DNA of 64,000 bases, taken from assembly GCA_937898525.1 (NCBI GenBank), contig CALCBC010000037.1:24613-88612 (forward strand), read 5' to 3'. Both the position numbers and the translations under genes were made by a program. Below are positions 44,098-51,947 of this stretch, in pieces. The stretch is from an uncultured Sphingomonadales bacterium. GTDB lineage: Bacteria; Pseudomonadota; Alphaproteobacteria; Sphingomonadales; Sphingomonadaceae. The notes beneath the pieces are model-generated. The model was not told the DNA's origin. It did no database searches and worked only from the letters and a program-made list of their open reading frames with translations. Numbering within the stretch: position 1 is the stretch's first letter; each line of letters begins with the position of its first letter.

Positions 44098-44934
44098 ATG
44101 GCACTCAAGAACTACAACCCGACGAGCCCCGCCCGGCGCGGCCTGATCCTCGTCGACCGCTCGGCGCTCTACAAGGGCAAGCCCGTCAAGGCGCTGACCG
44201 AAGGCAAGCGCAAGACCGGCGGCCGCAACAACAAGGGCCATGTGACTTCGCGCGGCATGGCCGGCGGGCACAAGCAGAAGTACCGCTACATCGACTTCAA
44301 GCGTCGCAAGTGGGACGTGCCGGCCACGGTCGAGCGGATCGAGTACGATCCGAACCGGACCGCGTTCATCGCCCTCATCAAGTACGAGGACGGCGAGCTG
44401 TCGTACATCATCGCCCCGAACCGCCTGGCGCCCGGCGACCAGGTGATCGCCGGCGAGCGCGTCGACACCAAGGTCGGCAACGCGATGCTGCTGGGCCAGA
44501 TGCCGGTCGGGACGATCTGTCACAACGTCGAGATGAAGCCGGGCAAGGGCGGCCAGATCGCCCGTTCGGCGGGGACCTACGTCCAGGTCGTCGGCCGCGA
44601 CCGCGGGATGGTGATCGTTCGCCTCAACTCGGGCGAGCAGCGCTACCTGCGCGCCGACTGCATGGGCACGGTCGGTTCGGTGTCGAACCCCGACAACCAG
44701 AACCAGAACTTCGCCAAGGCCGGCCGCAAGCGCTGGATGGGCGTGAAGCCGCTGACCCGCGGCGTCGCCAAGAACCCGGTCGACCACCCGCACGGCGGCG
44801 GTGAAGGCCGCACCTCGGGCGGCCGCCACCCGGTGACCCCGTGGGGCAAGCCGACCAAGGGCGCCCGCACGCGCAACAACAAGCAGACGGACAAGATGAT
44901 CATCCGTTCGCGCCACGCGAAGAAGAAGAGGTAA
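44098..44934 (+). CDS. rplB: ribosomal protein uL2
   Basis: 278 residues, standard length. ALKNYNPTSPARRGLI, GRNNKGHVTSRGMAGGHKQKYRYIDFKR, RSAGTYVQVVGRD, and the peptidyl-transferase-proximal NPVDHPHGGGEGRTSGGRHPVTPWG containing the conserved His. L2 supports subunit association and peptide bond formation. Confidence 0.98.
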   Translation: MALKNYNPTSPARRGLILVDRSALYKGKPVKALTEGKRKTGGRNNKGHVTSRGMAGGHKQKYRYIDFKRRKWDVPATVERIEYDPNRTAFIALIKYEDGELSYIIAPNRLAPGDQVIAGERVDTKVGNAMLLGQMPVGTICHNVEMKPGKGGQIARSAGTYVQVVGRDRGMVIVRLNSGEQRYLRADCMGTVGSVSNPDNQNQNFAKAGRKRWMGVKPLTRGVAKNPVDHPHGGGEGRTSGGRHPVTPWGKPTKGARTRNNKQTDKMIIRSRHAKKKR

Positions 44935-44940
44935 GCGATA

Positions 44941-45216
44941 ATGGCTCGTTCCGTCTGGAAAGGTCCGTTCGTCGACCTGCACCTGCTGAAGAAGGCAGAG
45001 GATGCGCAGGAGAAGGGTGGCCGCGCGCCGATCAAGACCTGGTCGCGCCGCTCGACGATCCTGCCGCAGTTCGTCGGCCTGACGTTCAACGTCTACAACG
45101 GACAGAAGTTCATTCCGGTGTCCGTCAACGAGGACATGGTCGGCCACAAGCTCGGCGAGTTCGCGCCCACGCGCAACTTCCCCGGCCATGCCGCCGACAG
45201 GAAGGGCAAGCGCTAA
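44941..45216 (+). CDS. rpsS: ribosomal protein uS19
   Basis: 91 residues: ARSVWKGPFVDLHLLKKAE, IKTWSRRSTILPQFVGLTFNVYNGQKFIPV, HKLGEFAPTRNFPGHAADRK. Located in the 30S head next to S13. TAA shares its last A with the rplV ATG (TAATG). Confidence 0.98.
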   Translation: MARSVWKGPFVDLHLLKKAEDAQEKGGRAPIKTWSRRSTILPQFVGLTFNVYNGQKFIPVSVNEDMVGHKLGEFAPTRNFPGHAADRKGKR

Positions 45217-45596
45217 TGGGCAAGCCGAAATCTCCCCGTCGCGTCGCCGACAACGAGGCGCTGGCCGTCGGTACCACGATCCGTGGTTCCGCGCAGAAGC
45301 TCAACCTCGTCGCGAGCCTGATCCGCGGCAAGAAGGCCGAAGAGGCGATGAACATCCTCGCCTTCTCGAAGAAGGCGATGGCCCGCGACGCGCGCAAGGT
45401 GCTCGCCAGCGCGATCGCCAATGCCGAGAACAACCACGACCTCGACGTGGACGCCCTGGTCGTGGCCGAGGCGTCGGTCGGCAAGTCGATCACCATGAAG
45501 CGTTTCGCGACGCGCGGCCGTGGCAAGTCCACGCGCATCCTCAAGCCGTTCAGCCGGCTGCGGATCGTCGTCCGCGAGCAGGAAGAAGAGGCTTAA
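45216..45596 (+). CDS. rplV: ribosomal protein uL22
   Basis: 126 residues from ATG 45216, coupled to rpsS by TAATG. The core is GSAQKLNLVASLIRGKKAEEAMNILAFSKKAMARDARKVLASAIANAENN, and the beta-hairpin entering the exit tunnel is MKRFATRGRGKSTRILKPFS. Size is slightly above E. coli (110) through its acidic EQEEEA tail. Confidence 0.97.
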   Translation: MGKPKSPRRVADNEALAVGTTIRGSAQKLNLVASLIRGKKAEEAMNILAFSKKAMARDARKVLASAIANAENNHDLDVDALVVAEASVGKSITMKRFATRGRGKSTRILKPFSRLRIVVREQEEEA

Positions 45597-45597
45597 G

Positions 45598-46293
45598 ATG
45601 GGTCAGAAGAGCAATCCGATCGGCCTGCGCCTGCAGATCAACCGCACCTGGGACAGTCGCTGGTACGCCGAAGGGCGCAACTACAGCCAGCTGCTCAAGG
45701 AAGACATCGAGCTGCGCAAGTACATCATCGAGAACCTGCCGCAGGCGGCGATCTCGAAGGTGGTGATCGAGCGTCCGGCCAAGCTGTGCCGCATCTCGAT
45801 CTATGCGGCGCGCCCGGGTGTGATCATCGGCAAGAAGGGCGCTGACATCGAGAAGCTGCGCTCGAAGCTGGCGACGATGACCCAGAGCGAGGTCAAGCTG
45901 AACATCGTCGAGATCCGCAAGCCGGAGATCGACGCCAAGCTCGTCGCCCAGGGCGTGGCCGACCAGCTCGTTCGCCGCGTGGCGTTCCGCCGCGCGATGA
46001 AGCGCGCGGTGCAGTCGGCCCTGCGGCTCGGAGCCGAGGGCATCCGCATCACCTGCGGCGGCCGTCTCGGTGGCGCCGAGATCGCCCGCGTCGAGTGGTA
46101 CCGCGAGGGCCGTGTGCCGCTGCACACGCTGCGCGCCAATGTCGACTACGCCGAGGCCGAGGCGCACACTGCCTACGGCGTGATCGGCATCAAGTGCTGG
46201 ATCTTCAAGGGTGAAATCTTCGCCCACGATCCGATGGCGCAGGACCGGCTGATGATGGAGGCCCAGACCTCCGGCGTCCGCCCGGCGCGTTGA
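45598..46293 (+). CDS. rpsC: ribosomal protein uS3
   Basis: 231 residues from ATG 45598, 1 bp after the rplV stop. MGQKSNPIGLRLQINRTWDSRWYAEG opens, the KH domain has RPGVIIGKKGADIEKLR, and GAEGIRITCGGRLGGAEIARVEWYREGRVPLHTLRA follows. S3 forms the mRNA entry site with S4 and S5. Confidence 0.98.
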   Translation: MGQKSNPIGLRLQINRTWDSRWYAEGRNYSQLLKEDIELRKYIIENLPQAAISKVVIERPAKLCRISIYAARPGVIIGKKGADIEKLRSKLATMTQSEVKLNIVEIRKPEIDAKLVAQGVADQLVRRVAFRRAMKRAVQSALRLGAEGIRITCGGRLGGAEIARVEWYREGRVPLHTLRANVDYAEAEAHTAYGVIGIKCWIFKGEIFAHDPMAQDRLMMEAQTSGVRPAR

Positions 46294-46304
46294 GGTAGGG
46301 AACG

Positions 46305-46739
46305 ATGCTGCAACCTAAGAAGACCAAGTTCCGCAAGGCCTTCAAGGGCCGGATCAGCGGCGATGCCAAGGGTGGCACCTCGCTGAACTTCGGTTCGTAC
46401 GGCCTCAAGGCGCTCGAGCCCGAACGGATCACCGCGCGCCAGATCGAGGCCGCGCGCCGTGCGATCACGCGTCACATCAAGCGCCAGGGCCGTCTGTGGA
46501 TCCGCGTGTTCCCCGACGTGCCGGTGTCGAAGAAGCCGGCCGAGGTCCGCCAGGGCAAGGGCAAGGGCGCGGTCGAATACTGGGCCGCGCGCGTCAAGCC
46601 GGGCCGGATCCTGTTCGAGCTCGATGGCGTCCCCGGCCCGCTTGCGGCCGAAGCATTCAGCCGCGCGGCGATGAAGCTGCCGATCAAGACCAAGGTCGTC
46701 GCCCGTCTCGGCGACACCTCGCATCTCGGAGGCGAATGA
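46305..46739 (+). CDS. rplP: ribosomal protein uL16
   Basis: 144 residues: MLQPKKTKFRKAFKGRISGDAKGGTSLNFGSYGLKALEPERITARQIEAARRAI, then RIFPD-type VPVSKKPAEVRQGKGKGAVEYWAARVKPGRILFE. L16 positions A-site tRNA near the peptidyl-transferase centre. AGGTAGGGA precedes the ATG. TGA shares its A with the rpmC ATG. Confidence 0.97.
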   Translation: MLQPKKTKFRKAFKGRISGDAKGGTSLNFGSYGLKALEPERITARQIEAARRAITRHIKRQGRLWIRVFPDVPVSKKPAEVRQGKGKGAVEYWAARVKPGRILFELDGVPGPLAAEAFSRAAMKLPIKTKVVARLGDTSHLGGE

Positions 46740-46996
46740 TGGCTGCGACGAAGAAGAGCGCCAAGGCCGCCAAGCCGGCCACCGGTGGCAACCGCAAGTT
46801 CGAGGACCTGCGGACGAAAACCGACGACCAGCTCAGCGAACAGCTCGTCGAGCTCAAGCGCGAGCAGTTCAACCTGCGCTTCCAGGCCGCGACCAACCAG
46901 CTCGAGCGTCCCGCGCGGATCAAGGAAGTCCGTCGCGAGATCGCCCGCATCAAGACCCTGCAGACCGAGCGCGCGCGCGCTGCGGCTCAGGCTTAA
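46739..46996 (+). CDS. rpmC: ribosomal protein uL29 with N-terminal extension
   Basis: 85 residues against 60-70 usually. The first 19 or so residues are Lys/Ala-rich (MAATKKSAKAAKPATGG) ahead of the usual KFEDLRTKTDDQLSEQLVELKREQFNLRFQAATNQLE. Start fixed by TGATG coupling to rplP. L29 borders the tunnel exit with L23. Confidence 0.95.
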   Translation: MAATKKSAKAAKPATGGNRKFEDLRTKTDDQLSEQLVELKREQFNLRFQAATNQLERPARIKEVRREIARIKTLQTERARAAAQA

Positions 46997-47006
46997 GGAG
47001 GTACCG

Positions 47007-47297
47007 ATGCCGAAGCGCATCCTCGTCGGGACCGTGGTGTCCGACAAGACCGACAAGACCGTGACCGTGCTGGTCGAGCGCAAGGTGAAGCACCCGCTCT
47101 ACGGGAAGATCATTCGCCGCTCGAAGAAGTACCACGCGCACGACGAGGCCAACGAGTTCAAGCCCGGCGACGTCGTCCGGATCGAGGAGACGCGTCCGAT
47201 CTCCAAGACCAAGACGTGGAAGGTGCTCGATCGGGTGAAGGCCAGCAAGGGCGTCGCGGTCGAGGCCGACCTCGAGGTCGACGTCGCAGCGAACTAG
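47007..47297 (+). CDS. rpsQ: ribosomal protein uS17
   Basis: 96 residues; AAGGAGGT at ideal spacing before ATG 47007. PKRILVGTVVSDKTDKTVTVLVERKVKHPLYGKIIRRSKKYHAHDE is the OB-fold, with GDVVRIEETRPISKTKTWKV after it. S17 is a primary 16S binder. A 54-bp gap with no feature precedes rplN. Confidence 0.97.
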   Translation: MPKRILVGTVVSDKTDKTVTVLVERKVKHPLYGKIIRRSKKYHAHDEANEFKPGDVVRIEETRPISKTKTWKVLDRVKASKGVAVEADLEVDVAAN

Positions 47298-47351
47298 GAT
47301 TTTGGAACTGCCGGACTCGTTCCGGCAAGCCATTGAGAAGGAACCGGATCG

Positions 47352-47720
47352 ATGATCCAGATGCAGTCCAACCTCGACGTCGCGGACAACAGCGGCGCGA
47401 AGCGCGTCCAGTGCATCAAGGTGCTGGGCGGCTCGAAGCGCCGCACCGCCGGCGTCGGCGACGTGATCGTCGTCTCCGTCAAGGAGGCGCAGCCGCGTGC
47501 CCGCGTGAAGAAGGGCGACGTCCATCGCGCGGTGATCGTGCGCACGAAGAAGGACGTCCGCCGTCCCGACGGCAGCGTGATCCGCTTCGACAGCAACGCC
47601 GCGGTCCTCGTGAACAAGAACGAAGAGCCGATCGGCACCCGCATCTTCGGCCCGGTCGTGCGCGAGCTGCGCGGCAAGGGCTTCATGAAGATCATCTCGC
47701 TCGCGCCGGAGGTGCTGTAA
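47352..47720 (+). CDS. rplN: ribosomal protein uL14
   Basis: 122 residues: MIQMQSNLDVADNSGAKRVQCIKVLGGSKRR, GDVIVVSVKEAQPRARVKKGDVHRAVIVRTKK, FGPVVRELRGKGFMKIISLAPEVL. It forms an intersubunit bridge and the RsfS docking site. AGAAGGAA precedes the ATG; TAATG couples to rplX. Confidence 0.98.
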   Translation: MIQMQSNLDVADNSGAKRVQCIKVLGGSKRRTAGVGDVIVVSVKEAQPRARVKKGDVHRAVIVRTKKDVRRPDGSVIRFDSNAAVLVNKNEEPIGTRIFGPVVRELRGKGFMKIISLAPEVL

Positions 47721-48040
47721 TGGCTGCCGCGAAGATCAAGAAGGGCGATCACGTCGTGGTCCTGTCCGGCAAGGACAAGGGCCGTACCGGCACGGTGCTC
47801 AAGGTTCTGCCGAAGGATGGCAAGGTCGTCGTCGACGGCCTCAACGTCGCGGCGCGCCACCGCAAGCCGAGCGCCGGCAATCCGCAGGGCGGCATCGACC
47901 GCGCGCCCGCTCCCATGCACATTTCCAAGGTCGCGATCGCGACGAAGGACGGCAAGCCGACCCGTGTCCGGTTCGAGACCGACAAGGACGGCAAGAAGAT
48001 TCGCGTCGCCGTGAAGACCGGGGAGAAAATCGATGGCTGA
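47720..48040 (+). CDS. rplX: ribosomal protein uL24
   Basis: 106 residues with the KOW motif KKGDHVVVLSGKDKGRTGTVLKVLPKDGKVVVDGLN, then HRKPSAGNPQGGIDRAPAPMHISKVAI. L24 initiates 50S assembly. In spc operons of this type it regulates little itself; L24 and rplE overlap by 8 bp. Confidence 0.97.
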   Translation: MAAAKIKKGDHVVVLSGKDKGRTGTVLKVLPKDGKVVVDGLNVAARHRKPSAGNPQGGIDRAPAPMHISKVAIATKDGKPTRVRFETDKDGKKIRVAVKTGEKIDG

Positions 48041-48626
48041 CAAGTACGTCCCCCGTCTGAAGAAGGCTTACGACGACCGCATCGTCAAGGCGATGACGGA
48101 GAAGTTCGGCTACAAGAACCGCTTCGAAGTTCCGAAGCTCGAGAAGATCACGCTCAACATGGGCGTGGGCGAAGCGAGCCAGGACAAGAAGAAGGTCCAG
48201 ACGGCTGCCGAGGAAATGGAGCTGATCGCCGGCCAGAAGGCCGTGATCACCAGGGCGAAGAAGTCGATCGCGCAGTTCAAGCTGCGCGAGGGCATGCCGA
48301 TCGGCTGCAAGGTCACCCTGCGCCGCGACCGCATGTACGAGTTCCTCGATCGCCTGGTGACGATCGCGATGCCGCGTATCCGCGACTTCCGCGGGCTCAA
48401 CCCGCGGTCGTTCGACGGGCACGGCAACTATGCGATGGGTCTCAAGGAGCAGATCGTGTTCCCCGAGATCAGCTACGACAAGATCGAGAAGGTGCGTGGG
48501 ATGGACATCATCATCACCACCACCGCCAAGACCGACGACGAGGCGCGCGAGCTGCTGCGCCTGTTCGGTTTCCCGTTCCCTGCGCCTGAGGCCGATACCC
48601 AGGCTGAAGAGAAGCAGGCTGCGTGA
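48033..48626 (+). CDS. rplE: ribosomal protein uL5
   Basis: 197 residues, with a C-terminal extension of about 15 (PEADTQAEEKQAA). Core: KFGYKNRFEVPKLEKITLNMGVGEASQDKK, KKSIAQFKLREGMPIGCKVTLRRDRMYEFLDRLV, GLNPRSFDGHGNYAMGLKEQIVFPEI. L5 binds 5S rRNA. Overlaps rplX by 8 bp. Confidence 0.97.
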   Translation: MADKYVPRLKKAYDDRIVKAMTEKFGYKNRFEVPKLEKITLNMGVGEASQDKKKVQTAAEEMELIAGQKAVITRAKKSIAQFKLREGMPIGCKVTLRRDRMYEFLDRLVTIAMPRIRDFRGLNPRSFDGHGNYAMGLKEQIVFPEISYDKIEKVRGMDIIITTTAKTDDEARELLRLFGFPFPAPEADTQAEEKQAA

Positions 48627-48650
48627 GCGGCCCCAGGAGAGCTTAAGTCC

Positions 48651-48956
48651 ATGGCGAAACTGAGTTCCATCAACAAGAACGAGCGCCGCAAGAAGCTCGT
48701 GAAGAAGTATGCCGCGAAGTACGCGAAGCTGAAGGCGATCGCGAACGACGAGTCGCTCGATGAAGCCGAGCGCCTGATCGCGCGCCTGAAGATGGCGGAG
48801 ATTCCGCGCAACGCGAACCCGACGCGCGTGCGCAACCGCTGCACCACCACCGGCCGCCCCCGCGGCGTTTATCGCAAGTTCGGCCTCAACCGGATCGAGA
48901 TCCGGAACCTGGGTCTCAAGGGTCTGATTCCGGGCCTGACCAAGTCGAGCTGGTGA
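48651..48956 (+). CDS. rpsN: ribosomal protein uS14 (zinc-free type)
   Basis: 101 residues: MAKLSSINKNERRKKLVKKYAAKYAKLKAIANDESL, IPRNANPTRVRNRCTTTGRPRGVYRKFGLNRIEIR. The C+ zinc ligands are absent, as in most alphaproteobacterial S14. It sits in the 30S head. Confidence 0.97.
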   Translation: MAKLSSINKNERRKKLVKKYAAKYAKLKAIANDESLDEAERLIARLKMAEIPRNANPTRVRNRCTTTGRPRGVYRKFGLNRIEIRNLGLKGLIPGLTKSSW

Positions 48957-48968
48957 GGATCTGACGAG

Positions 48969-49364
48969 ATGGCACTGACCGATCCCCTGGGTGATATGCT
49001 CACCCGCATCCGCAACGGCCAGCAGGCGAAGAAGGACTCGGTCCTGTCGCCGGCGTCGAAGCTGCGCGCCAACGTGCTCGAGGTTCTCCAGCGCGAGGGT
49101 TACATCCGTGGCTACAGCCAGGAAACGACCGGCAAGCACCCGGCGCTGCGGATCGAACTCAAGTATTTCGAGGGCGAGCCCGCGATCAAGCACGTCGCCC
49201 GCGTGTCCAAGCCGGGCCGGCGCGTCTACTCGGGCTGCAAGGATCTGCCGACGGTCCGTAACGGCCTCGGCATCACCATCGTCTCGACGCCCAAGGGCGT
49301 GCTTTCGGATGCCGAGGCGCGCGCCCAGAACGTCGGCGGCGAAGTGCTGGCGGAGGTGTTCTGA
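48969..49364 (+). CDS. rpsH: ribosomal protein uS8
   Basis: 131 residues: LTDPLGDMLTRIRNGQQAKKDSVLSPASKLRANVLEVL, GGEVLAEVF at the C-terminus and the STPKGVLSDAEARAQNVGGE block. S8 binds helix 21 and in E. coli represses the spc operon. TGATG couples it to rplF. Confidence 0.97.
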   Translation: MALTDPLGDMLTRIRNGQQAKKDSVLSPASKLRANVLEVLQREGYIRGYSQETTGKHPALRIELKYFEGEPAIKHVARVSKPGRRVYSGCKDLPTVRNGLGITIVSTPKGVLSDAEARAQNVGGEVLAEVF

Positions 49365-49897
49365 TGAGCCGCATCGGCAAGAAGCCGGTGGCGATCCCGA
49401 GCGGGGTCACCGCGGCGATCGAGAACGGGCAGCTCACCGTCAAGGGGCCCAAGGGCACCCTGTCGATGGGCCTGTCGGAGCTGGTCAACTACAAGCTCGA
49501 GGACGGATCGATCTCGGTCGAGCCGGCCAACGACGGCAAGGCGGCGCGCAGCCACTGGGGCATGCAGCGCACGCTGGTGTCGAACCTCGTCGAGGGTGTG
49601 ACCACGGGCTTCACCAAGACGCTCGAGATCACCGGCGTCGGCTATCGCGCGAGCGCCCAGGGCAAGAAGCTCAAGCTGCAGCTCGGCTTCAGCCACGACG
49701 TCGACCTCGACGTGCCGGAAGGCCTCGAGGTGAAGACCCCGGACCAGACCACGGTCGAGATCTCGGGCATCGACAAGCAGGCCGTCGGCCAGTTCGCCGC
49801 CGAGATCCGCCGCTGGCGCAAGCCCGAGCCGTACAAGGGCAAAGGCATCAAGTACCGCGGCGAGTACATCTTCCGCAAGGAAGGGAAGAAGAAGTAA
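49364..49897 (+). CDS. rplF: ribosomal protein uL6
   Basis: 177 residues, two L6 folds: MSRIGKKPVAIPSGV, KGPKGTLSMGLSELVNY, GYRASAQGKKLKLQLGFSHDVDLDVPEGLEV, and IRRWRKPEPYKGKGIKYRGEYIFRKEGKKK. Located near the factor-binding site. Start codon overlaps rpsH stop. Confidence 0.98.
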   Translation: MSRIGKKPVAIPSGVTAAIENGQLTVKGPKGTLSMGLSELVNYKLEDGSISVEPANDGKAARSHWGMQRTLVSNLVEGVTTGFTKTLEITGVGYRASAQGKKLKLQLGFSHDVDLDVPEGLEVKTPDQTTVEISGIDKQAVGQFAAEIRRWRKPEPYKGKGIKYRGEYIFRKEGKKK

Positions 49898-49898
49898 C

Positions 49899-50243
49899 AT
49901 GGCCAAGCTATCCCTGTTCGAGCGCCGCCGCCGCCGCGTGCGCACCGCGCTCAAGAGCCGCGCCGGCGGCAAGCCGCGCCTGTCGGTCCATCGTACGGGC
50001 CGGCACATCTATGCTCAGGTGATCGACGATACGGCCGGCCGCACGCTGGCTGCCGCTTCGACCCTTGGCGCGAAGGGCTCGGGCGCGAATGTCGAAGCCG
50101 CCGTCCAGGTCGGCAAGGAGATCGCGGCCGCGGCGAAGAAGGCCGGCGTGACTGCCGTCGTGTTCGATCGCGGCGGTTACCTGTTCCATGGCCGCGTCAA
50201 GGCGCTGGCCGATGCCGCCCGCGAAGGCGGGCTGGAGTTCTGA
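49899..50243 (+). CDS. rplR: ribosomal protein uL18
   Basis: 114 residues: MAKLSLFERRRRRVRTALKSRAGGKPRLSVHRTGRHIYAQVIDDTAGRTLAAASTL, and VVFDRGGYLFHGRVKALADAAREGGLEF. Binds 5S rRNA with L5. Begins 1 bp after rplF and overlaps rpsE. Confidence 0.97.
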   Translation: MAKLSLFERRRRRVRTALKSRAGGKPRLSVHRTGRHIYAQVIDDTAGRTLAAASTLGAKGSGANVEAAVQVGKEIAAAAKKAGVTAVVFDRGGYLFHGRVKALADAAREGGLEF

Positions 50244-50968
50244 TGATGGCTGACGAAACCAACAACGAAGTCGAGACCGGCGTGGCGGTCGAGGCAACCG
50301 AAGGCGCCGAGCCGGCTGTCGAGCAGCGCGAGTCCCGCGGCCGAGGCGGCCGAGGCGGTCGTGGCGGTGGCGACGGCCGTGGCCGTGGCCGCGGCCGTGA
50401 CGATCGTCGGGGCCGGGGCGACGAGGAAGGCGGCGACGAGTTGATCGAGAAGCTCGTGCACATCAACCGCGTGTCGAAGACCGTGAAGGGCGGCAAGCGC
50501 TTCGGCTTCGCCGCACTGGTCGTCGTCGGCGACGGCAAGGGCCGGGTGGGCTTCGGCCACGGCAAGGCCCGCGAGGTGCCCGAGGCGATCACCAAGGCAA
50601 CGGCGGCCGCCAAGAAGAAGATGGTCCGCGTGCCGCTCAAGGAAGGCCGCACGCTGCATCACGACGGCAAGGGCCATTTCGGTGCCGGCAAGGTCAACCT
50701 GCGTTCGGCCCCTCCGGGTACCGGCATCATTGCCGGCGGTCCGATGCGTGCCGTCTTCGAGAGCCTCGGCGTAGCCGACGTGGTGGCCAAGTCGATCGGC
50801 ACTTCGAATCCCTACAACATGATCCGCGCCACCTTCGACGCGCTGGGCCATCAGACTTCGCCGAAGTCGGTTGCGCAGCGTCGCGGCAAGAAGGTCGCCG
50901 ACCTGCTCGGTCGCGGCGGGGCGAGCGAGGCGGAGGCCGAGGCCGCCGCCGAAGCGATCGTGGAGTAA
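50243..50968 (+). CDS. rpsE: ribosomal protein uS5 with RG-rich N-terminal extension
   Basis: 241 residues against about 166 in E. coli. Residues 1-30 are acidic, and 32-59 are dominated by Arg-Gly repeats (RGRGGRGGRGGG and RGRGRGR). The S5 core follows: LIEKLVHINRVSKTVKGGKRFGFAALVVVGDGKGRVGFGHGKAREVPEAI, with SIGTSNPYNMIRATFDAL. A short Ala/Glu tail ends the protein. Two adjacent ATGs (50243, 50246) are both possible; the first overlaps the rplR TGA. S5 acts at the mRNA entry and in accuracy. Confidence 0.96.
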   Translation: MMADETNNEVETGVAVEATEGAEPAVEQRESRGRGGRGGRGGGDGRGRGRGRDDRRGRGDEEGGDELIEKLVHINRVSKTVKGGKRFGFAALVVVGDGKGRVGFGHGKAREVPEAITKATAAAKKKMVRVPLKEGRTLHHDGKGHFGAGKVNLRSAPPGTGIIAGGPMRAVFESLGVADVVAKSIGTSNPYNMIRATFDALGHQTSPKSVAQRRGKKVADLLGRGGASEAEAEAAAEAIVE

Positions 50969-50973
50969 CCGAG

Positions 50974-51150
50974 ATGGCGAAGATCAAGATCAAGCAGATC
51001 GGCTCGCCGATCCGCCGGCCCAAGGCGCAGAAGAAGATCCTGACGGGTCTCGGCCTGGGCAAGATGAACAAGGTGGTCGAGCTCGAGGACACCCCTGAGG
51101 TCCGCGGCGCGATCGCCAAGCTGCCGCACATGGTGACGGTAGTCGAGTGA
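50974..51150 (+). CDS. rpmD: ribosomal protein uL30
   Basis: 58 residues, from ATG 50974 (6 bp after rpsE) to TGA 51150: AKIKIKQIGSPIRRPKAQK, GLGLGKMNKVVELEDTPEVRG, and IAKLPHMVTVVE. It matches L30 in length and sequence. The gene is short but clearly real and keeps the rpsE-rpmD-rplO order. Confidence 0.95.
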   Translation: MAKIKIKQIGSPIRRPKAQKKILTGLGLGKMNKVVELEDTPEVRGAIAKLPHMVTVVE

Positions 51151-51157
51151 CCTCATA

Positions 51158-51263
51158 GCCCTCTCCCCTTCAGGGGAGGGGGTTGGGAGAGGGGCCCCCT
51201 CTCAACTTCGGCTAGGCAGCACGCTGCCAAGCCCTCGTATCTCTCCCCTCAAGGGGAGAGAGC
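51158..51263. repeat. CTCCCCT-type palindromic repeats between rpmD and rplO
   Basis: Two strong hairpins: CTCCCC-TTCA-GGGGAG (51163-51178) and CTCTCCCCT-CA-AGGGGAGAG (51241-51260), joined by a short GC-rich spacer with an additional GAGAGGGG. It is intergenic and probably a mobile REP-like sequence that sits inside the spc transcript. Confidence 0.6.
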
Positions 51264-51295
51264 GGCGCGACAAAAGCGAAAGCGAGTGCAACGAC

Positions 51296-51814
51296 ATGAA
51301 ACTCAACGACATCCGTGACAATCCCGGCGCCCGCAAGGCCCGCATCCGCGTCGGGCGCGGCATCGGCTCGGGCAAGGGAAAGACCGGCGGCCGCGGCCAG
51401 AAGGGCCAGAAGAGCCGCTCGGGTGTGTCCATCAAGGGCTTCGAGGGTGGCCAGATGCCACTGCACATGCGGCTGCCGAAGCGCGGGTTCAACAACCCGT
51501 TCGCCAAGGACTACGCCGAAGTGAACCTCGGCCAGGTGCAAAAGCTGATCGACGCCAAGAAGCTCGACGCCAAGAAGGTGATCGACCACGAGGCGCTGCA
51601 GGCCGCCGGCGTTGCCCGCGGCGGCAAGGACGGCGTGCGCCTGCTCGGCAAGGGCGAGTTCACCGCCAAGGCCCAGTTCAAGGTCGCGGGTGCCTCGAAG
51701 GGCGCGATTGCCGCGGTCGAGAAGGCCGGCGGTTCGGTCGAAGTGCTGGTCGCCAAGGACCCGGCCGCGCTCGCCGCTGCCAAGAAGGGCACGGCCAAGG
51801 CGAAGAAGGCCTGA
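51296..51814 (+). CDS. rplO: ribosomal protein uL15
   Basis: 172 residues: MKLNDIRDNPGARKARIRVGRGIGSGKGKTGGRGQKGQKSRSG, KGFEGGQMPLHMRLPKRGFNN and VLVAKDPAALAAAKK. L15 is a late 50S assembly protein. The C-terminal Lys/Ala tail is somewhat longer than in E. coli. 145 bp after rpmD with palindromic repeats between. Confidence 0.97.
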   Translation: MKLNDIRDNPGARKARIRVGRGIGSGKGKTGGRGQKGQKSRSGVSIKGFEGGQMPLHMRLPKRGFNNPFAKDYAEVNLGQVQKLIDAKKLDAKKVIDHEALQAAGVARGGKDGVRLLGKGEFTAKAQFKVAGASKGAIAAVEKAGGSVEVLVAKDPAALAAAKKGTAKAKKA

Positions 51815-51947
51815 TTCTCATCGCCGTCCCGTTTCCGCGCGGGACGGCGAAAGAAATCGGCCAGGGGTTCGACAAGCGCCGAACCGCACCCTACATGACC
51901 GGGACTGCCGGAGGGGGCCGGCGCTCAAGTCAGGGCAAAAAAGTCAG

